Part shown: piece after piece, positions 59,210-64,000 of the stretch
Numbering within the stretch: the first letter of the stretch is position 1
How the letters are laid out: each line of letters opens with the position of its first letter
From: Balaenoptera acutorostrata
Lineage: Eukaryota; Chordata; Mammalia; Artiodactyla; Balaenopteridae
Assembly: GCF_949987535.1 (NCBI RefSeq)
Contig: NC_080077.1
Span: 35,863,389 to 35,927,388, forward strand
Length of the DNA stretch: 64,000 nt
Reading direction: 5' to 3'
Made by a program: the position numbers and the translations under genes
The notes under the pieces: model-generated
Told to the model about the DNA's origin: nothing
Seen by the model: the letters and a program-made list of their open reading frames with translations, nothing else
Databases searched by the model: none

Positions 59210-60060
59210 AACGCCGTTACAGGCTTCAAACTCTCTCTCAGCCACAGCTATAGTCTTAGTCATTTCAGTGAATAGCTCTTGCTCACATCATCTTTCCTTG
59301 CTCACACCTATCTGTAATTTCTCTCTTTCTCTTATGCCCCATATCCACTTTGCAAATAATCTGCTGGCTCTTCGTTCGAAACACGTTTTGAATTGGACTA
59401 CTGACCGCCTCTACTACAACCTACATTATCTCTTAGCCCAGGGACTGGTTTTCTTGCTTCTGTCCTTGCTTTCCTTTGAGTCTGTTCTCCACCCAGAGGC
59501 CACAGTAAACTTAGTAAAAAGGAAGTCAGTCATACCACATCTTTGTTGGAAGTCTCCCTAGCTTCCCAAAACAAAGTAAAAACCAAAGTCCTTAACAGTG
59601 GTGCTAAGACTCTCCCCTCATTACCTCCCTGACCTCACAAACTGCTTGCTTAGCTTTGTGTTCCAAGAAGACTCTACAAAGTCTCTCAACCTCGGTCTCT
59701 GCAGTTGCTCTTTCCTCTGCTTGGAAAACTCTTCACCATAGTGGCTTTCTCCCTCTGTCTGGGCTCAAATGCCATCTTTTCAGTCAGGCCTCTACTTGCC
59801 AAACTATTTTAAATCGTGACATTCCCCCATTCCCAATATTTCTTATTCCTCTCACCTTTTTCTCTCTAATACTTAGCACAATGTAAAGGATGACTTAGTT
59901 TACCTATTTATCTCTATTGTGTGTCTCTGCACACTAGAACATAAGTCTCTCGGGGTCAAGAATTTGTGTTCTATTTTGTATTCCAACTGCCAAGAATAGT
60001 ACCTAACACATTTAGAGAGGGTCTCTGGAAATATATGTTGAATGATTGAATGAATATGTG
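59210..60060 (+). mobile_element. L2 LINE 3' region
   Basis: Recognisable L2 3' features: ctagaacataagtctctcgg, gtcaagaatttgtgttctat, ccaagaatagtacctaacac, then ttgaatgattgaatgaatat. The 164-codon open frame at 59,067-59,561 overlaps it and shows no domain; I take it as chance or decayed LINE sequence. Confidence 0.65.
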
Positions 60061-60674
60061 CACACACATTTATATACTAAATAATATATAAATGAATAAA
60101 AACTTCTTATTTGTCAGCAATTGTATATAGAGAGGAAAATTGAGTGTATGGAATGTTATGCACCCCACCTTCACCACACCAGACAGATAGTATGAGTTTC
60201 TGTCTATGAGTAATACAGGAGGGCACCTCTCAACATGGACAGAATTGTTTGAAACGTAATTGGTTTCCAGTAATTGTCAAGATGCCCAAACTTTCAAATG
60301 TTTTACATAAAGAAATAAATCAGAGCCCAACAGATTCAAGGTATCTCTGTAATAATGTTATTATCATTTTCATTCTATTTTGCTTCATTGAATCAAGGAG
60401 TTGCAAAAGACTGCTAGGAATTGCTCATTATTCATAACTGACTGTCTATTTCCCACAAGCATATAAAATGTGTTCATGAATACCACACATCTCAGGTACC
60501 CCCTCCTCCCTATACTATCCCCCCAACATATAAAAATGTTTGATGTTGTTAGTTTAATGATCAAAATATTCTGTTTAGTTAACATCTGAAGACATCCATG
60601 AAAACATGCATGAGAAAATTGTATGTGTTACAGTGGAAAATGTTTTGAAAACAATTGATGTAGCTAGTCTAGGG

Positions 60675-61232
60675 CAGTGGTTTTCAGAGTGTTTTCTAGT
60701 GTTTCCTGGGGGTCCTTGAGATCCTTTCAGAGGATCCTAGAGGTAAAAATAATTTGGATAATAATATATACAAAGACTCTAGCTGCCTTGTTTCTCCCCC
60801 ACCCCCTTTCACTTTAGTACAGTGGAGATTTCCGGAGGCCACATGTTATGTGATGTAACAACAGATTGAATGTAGAAGCAGATTCTAGAATTTGGCTATA
60901 TTAATTAGGCCAGGCATTAAATAAATTTGCAAAACATAAAATAATACTGCTCTTCTCACTAAGTTAACTTTGGTTTTAAAAATAGTTATTTATCAGGAAA
61001 TATTTATGGGGTTATTAACGTTAACATCAATGGGGTTATTTTTAATGGATTAATTTTAATTGATGAATTAATTTTAATGAATTTAATGAATTAATAAATA
61101 TTTTAAACAGTTCTCAGTTTTAGTTTGGTAAATATTGATAAATTAACATATATAAACAATACTTCTTTTGAGCCTTCTATAGGTTTTAAGAGTATAAAGG
61201 GGTCCCAAGACCAAGAACTTTGAGAACACTAG
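60675..61232 (+). mobile_element. hAT-type DNA transposon with 8-bp target duplication
   Basis: Ends cagtggttttcagagtg and gaactttgagaacactag are inverted relatives of the hAT terminus. Flanks gtctaggg (60,667-60,674) and ttctaggg (61,233-61,240) match at seven of eight bases, the hAT duplication length. Internal sequence is AT-rich and non-coding. Subfamily not determined. Confidence 0.7.
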
Positions 61233-64000
61233 TTCTAGGGTAATGTAAAATAGTCTGGGACTATTTTGTGCACCAACCCTAAGCTAGATTTCTTCCCACA
61301 TGCCAGCAGTCATCTGATAACTGTGGACACAACTTTCTCATGTGTCTGGAAACAGAACAAACCAGATTCAGGAATGCACCAGTCATTATAGCTAGCAGAT
61401 GAATAGAAATAGAGCCAAGAGGAAGTTTTAGAAAGCAAACTTTTCCATTTCAGTTGAAGATTTTGCTCCAAGAGCTGATATATAGCTTGGTCTCTGTCCT
61501 ACCATTTGACATGTTCTTCAGTAATCAAAAATATGTACTTTTCTACTAGAATTCTTTTGTAAATAGTAGTAGACTAGACAGTTTTTCTGGTGCTCATCCT
61601 TTACCTAATGTGATAATCAGTTCTCTCTCTTTGTCTCATTCTTAGTGCTTCTACAGCAGCCGTGGAAGTTACAACTGAGTTATGACAGTTGTATGCCTGG
61701 GAAATAGCCCAGGACGAAACAGTCACTGAGTCAGATTTTATAGTTTGTAAAGGCAAGCACGCCTTTCCTAACCCTGATTGTATCTGTACATGATGTATGT
61801 ATTGATTTTTAGATGTCTTATATTGACAATATTAGCTATTATATTATTTCCAAAGTCCATGCTTATTTCATTGGACATGACCTCATTGAGCATTGTATTG
61901 AATACATGCTTTATTTTATTTATTGGCAGAATCATTTATTATTTTAAAGCTAGATTATTATTTTAATAAAACTGACACTTAAACAGTGCACCCTATTACA
62001 TAAAGGAAATAGCTTACAGTCATACAGGCAGCAAATATGTTTTGCAATACCACATTTGCCTCCAAATGGTTAGGTTAGGAAATCAATGTTAAATGGTTTT
62101 ATAATCGTGCATATTTGAATTTTTATTTATTTATTTATGGAATTATATGCCTATCAATGATCAGTTTAATACAACTATAACCTAGAAACTTGAAATACTT
62201 TTCACAGTGGTGTATCAGGGTCCTGTTTGGAAAACAGACACCACCCTAAGTATTTCAAACAAAGGGAATTTAATGCAGTGAACTGCATTAGAAGTATTAT
62301 GAAACTGGAGGACCAAAAGAGGGAAGATGAGGATACCCTAAAATCAGTAACTGCGGAAACTCACTAACTCTCCTAAGGTTGGAGGAGCAAAGGCTTTATT
62401 GATGTTCCCAGGAGCCTAGTCTTATACCCCCATAGGCTGCCATAGAGCACTTCTGTATGAATTGCTGCAGTAGGAAGCCAGGACCCATATGCTCGCTGAG
62501 CCTACAGGAATCCAGGAACTCATGGCGACCAGCAGTCGCCAACCCCACCACTGCCAGAGCCAGGAACAAGAAAAGAATCACATTCTCCCTCCCCCTCCTA
62601 TTTTCATATAAGTACCTTCCATCGAAAGAACCACGCAGGAAACCAGTGGTCAGTGGATTCTAGAAAATAACTTTTCCAGCTCCTTTAGATATAAAGCAAA
62701 ATACACAAGTGCCAATGTGAGGTTGGGCATCAACAGGCAAGGAATTTGCTGCAACTCTGACTAGAACTGAGTTTCTCCTTTTGTTCTTCCCATTGTCCCT
62801 GATATCCATAGGGGTCCCTGAGATTCTAGGAAATATTACTTCATCCTTGTAAGTGGAGGATGTGAAATTCTGGGACTTTTACAGAGAGTTTTGGAATACA
62901 GACCCTCTCCTCCTTTGGATGGCATCAAGTGCAGGTGTCACACCTTTAACTGCCTCATCCATATTGTTACCCTGAGGAAAACCGGCTGAAGATGAAACTG
63001 ATAGATGGAGGACAGCAAGACTTAGAGAATGGCAGAGGCCTCATTGAAGCACATTGAAAAGCTGTCTTTTCTCTGAACTTCTCAATTATGTGAGCTCATA
63101 TATAGCCCCTATATTGTTTGTCAGTTTGAGTTAGCTTTTCGTGTAGTATTTGCAACAAGAAACAACCTGATACATGATTCAGTTCCTAGTGCCGGCAACA
63201 AACAATCCCATAGTCTAGCTACAAACTTTCATATTTCTGGCTCTCACACTTTCACAATCCTTCTAAACTGTTAGAAATATAAGGCAAGTGTGAAAAAACT
63301 TTTTTGCACAACTGATACATCTTTCAACCTTCCACAGAGTACATAGAAAAAAAAAGATAATGACAAGGAGAAACTGCATGATAGTTTAAGGCTGAACAAT
63401 GGATATACAATAAACTTTATATCTATAAGAGAGGATATACCTTATATTCAAATGTCCATGTAATAATTACCAAACAGAGAAAGAGAAAAAAAAAACTCAT
63501 ATACTTAGACTGCAAAGAATATTTCAGTAAATTTCTCAAAAGTTTATTGGACCATATTTTTCTGATAAACAATGTAGTTAAATTCGGTATTAATAACAAA
63601 GTATCAAATGGGAAAAAATTCATTTCAAAGTTCCAAGTAAAGTCTCTAAATCTTGGACCAACAATAAAATCAGTATTATAATTCGAGACAATCTTAAAAC
63701 AAGGATAACAAGAACACAATGTATTAGCATTTTTTGAACATGGGCAAAACTAACCTCAGAGAAAATTTCATAAACTTAAAATGTTTTATTACTAAAAATA
63801 AAGAACAAATCCAAGAATTTTTAAAAGGACACAAGAATAGAGAAATAAAATCCTAGATATAAAAATCAAAGTAGAATCAATAGTCCAAAAGTTTTGTTTG
63901 ATTTAAAAATAAATGCACAATATAATAGATAAATTTGGACAAATTTTATTAAGAAAAGATGTAAAATATAAATAAGCATTATTATTAAGAATAAGAAAGA
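61233..64000. other. Intergenic DNA, no gene recognised
   Basis: AT-rich sequence with short open frames of chance length. A block at about 62,206-62,800, beginning ggtgtatcagggtcctgttt, looks like an old interspersed repeat that I cannot name. In other mammals the next gene in this direction is RSPO3; none of its exons are recognised here. Confidence 0.5.

Noticed and set aside
59067..59561. 164-codon open frame on the + strand
   Set aside because: It overlaps an L2-like LINE remnant, has no domain and no splice or promoter context.
1..64000. CRISPR array, operon, phage or bacterial mobile system
   Set aside because: Introns, SINEs, LINEs and two vertebrate genes show mammalian nuclear DNA. 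No regularly spaced repeats were found, only microsatellites and dispersed transposons.

Overview
This is a 64 kb stretch of mammalian nuclear DNA. Genes are sparse and split by long introns, the background is AT-rich, and interspersed repeats (L1, L2, MIR, hAT, Tigger, LTR-like blocks) fill much of the rest. The best lineage clue is a tRNA-derived SINE of the CHR type, with copies at about 19.9, 21.7, 55.5 and 58.5 kb. CHR SINEs are known from cetaceans, hippopotamuses and ruminants. I see no ruminant Bov-A or Bov-tA SINE, so a cetacean (whale or dolphin) is my inference.

Two protein genes are present and converge tail to tail. ECHDC1 (ethylmalonyl-CoA decarboxylase, a cytosolic metabolite-repair enzyme of the crotonase fold) lies on the + strand. 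Five coding exons between 7,412 and 34,795 join in phase into a 301-residue protein. Its promoter and first exon are not visible here and probably lie upstream of the window. RNF146 (Iduna, a PAR-dependent RING-WWE E3 ubiquitin ligase) lies on the - strand. Its whole 359-residue reading frame is in one exon (37,480-38,559), preceded by a long intron, a 5' UTR exon at 49,130-49,237 and a CpG island promoter at about 57.4-58.1 kb. The two stop codons are 2.7 kb apart, and the 3' UTRs share this gap with an L1 tail.

Layout: 1-7.4 kb has no recognisable exon. 7.4-34.8 kb is ECHDC1; its introns hold LTR-like blocks, two CHR SINEs, a Tigger1 transposon with a SINE nested in it, an MLT1-like LTR and a Tigger-type MITE. 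34.8-37.5 kb is the shared 3' region. 37.5-58 kb is RNF146, with L1, L2, MIR and hAT copies in the intron. 58-64 kb is repeat-rich intergenic DNA upstream of RNF146.

The two genes have no known joint pathway; the arrangement is inherited synteny. I found no undescribed biological system. The points worth a second look are small: a GC-AG intron in ECHDC1, an Arg where I recall Trp in the ECHDC1 active-site loop, tandem uORFs and a splice-created ATG in the RNF146 leader, a G-quadruplex repeat, a strong intronic hairpin, and a pair of direct-repeat SINEs flanking the RNF146 promoter.
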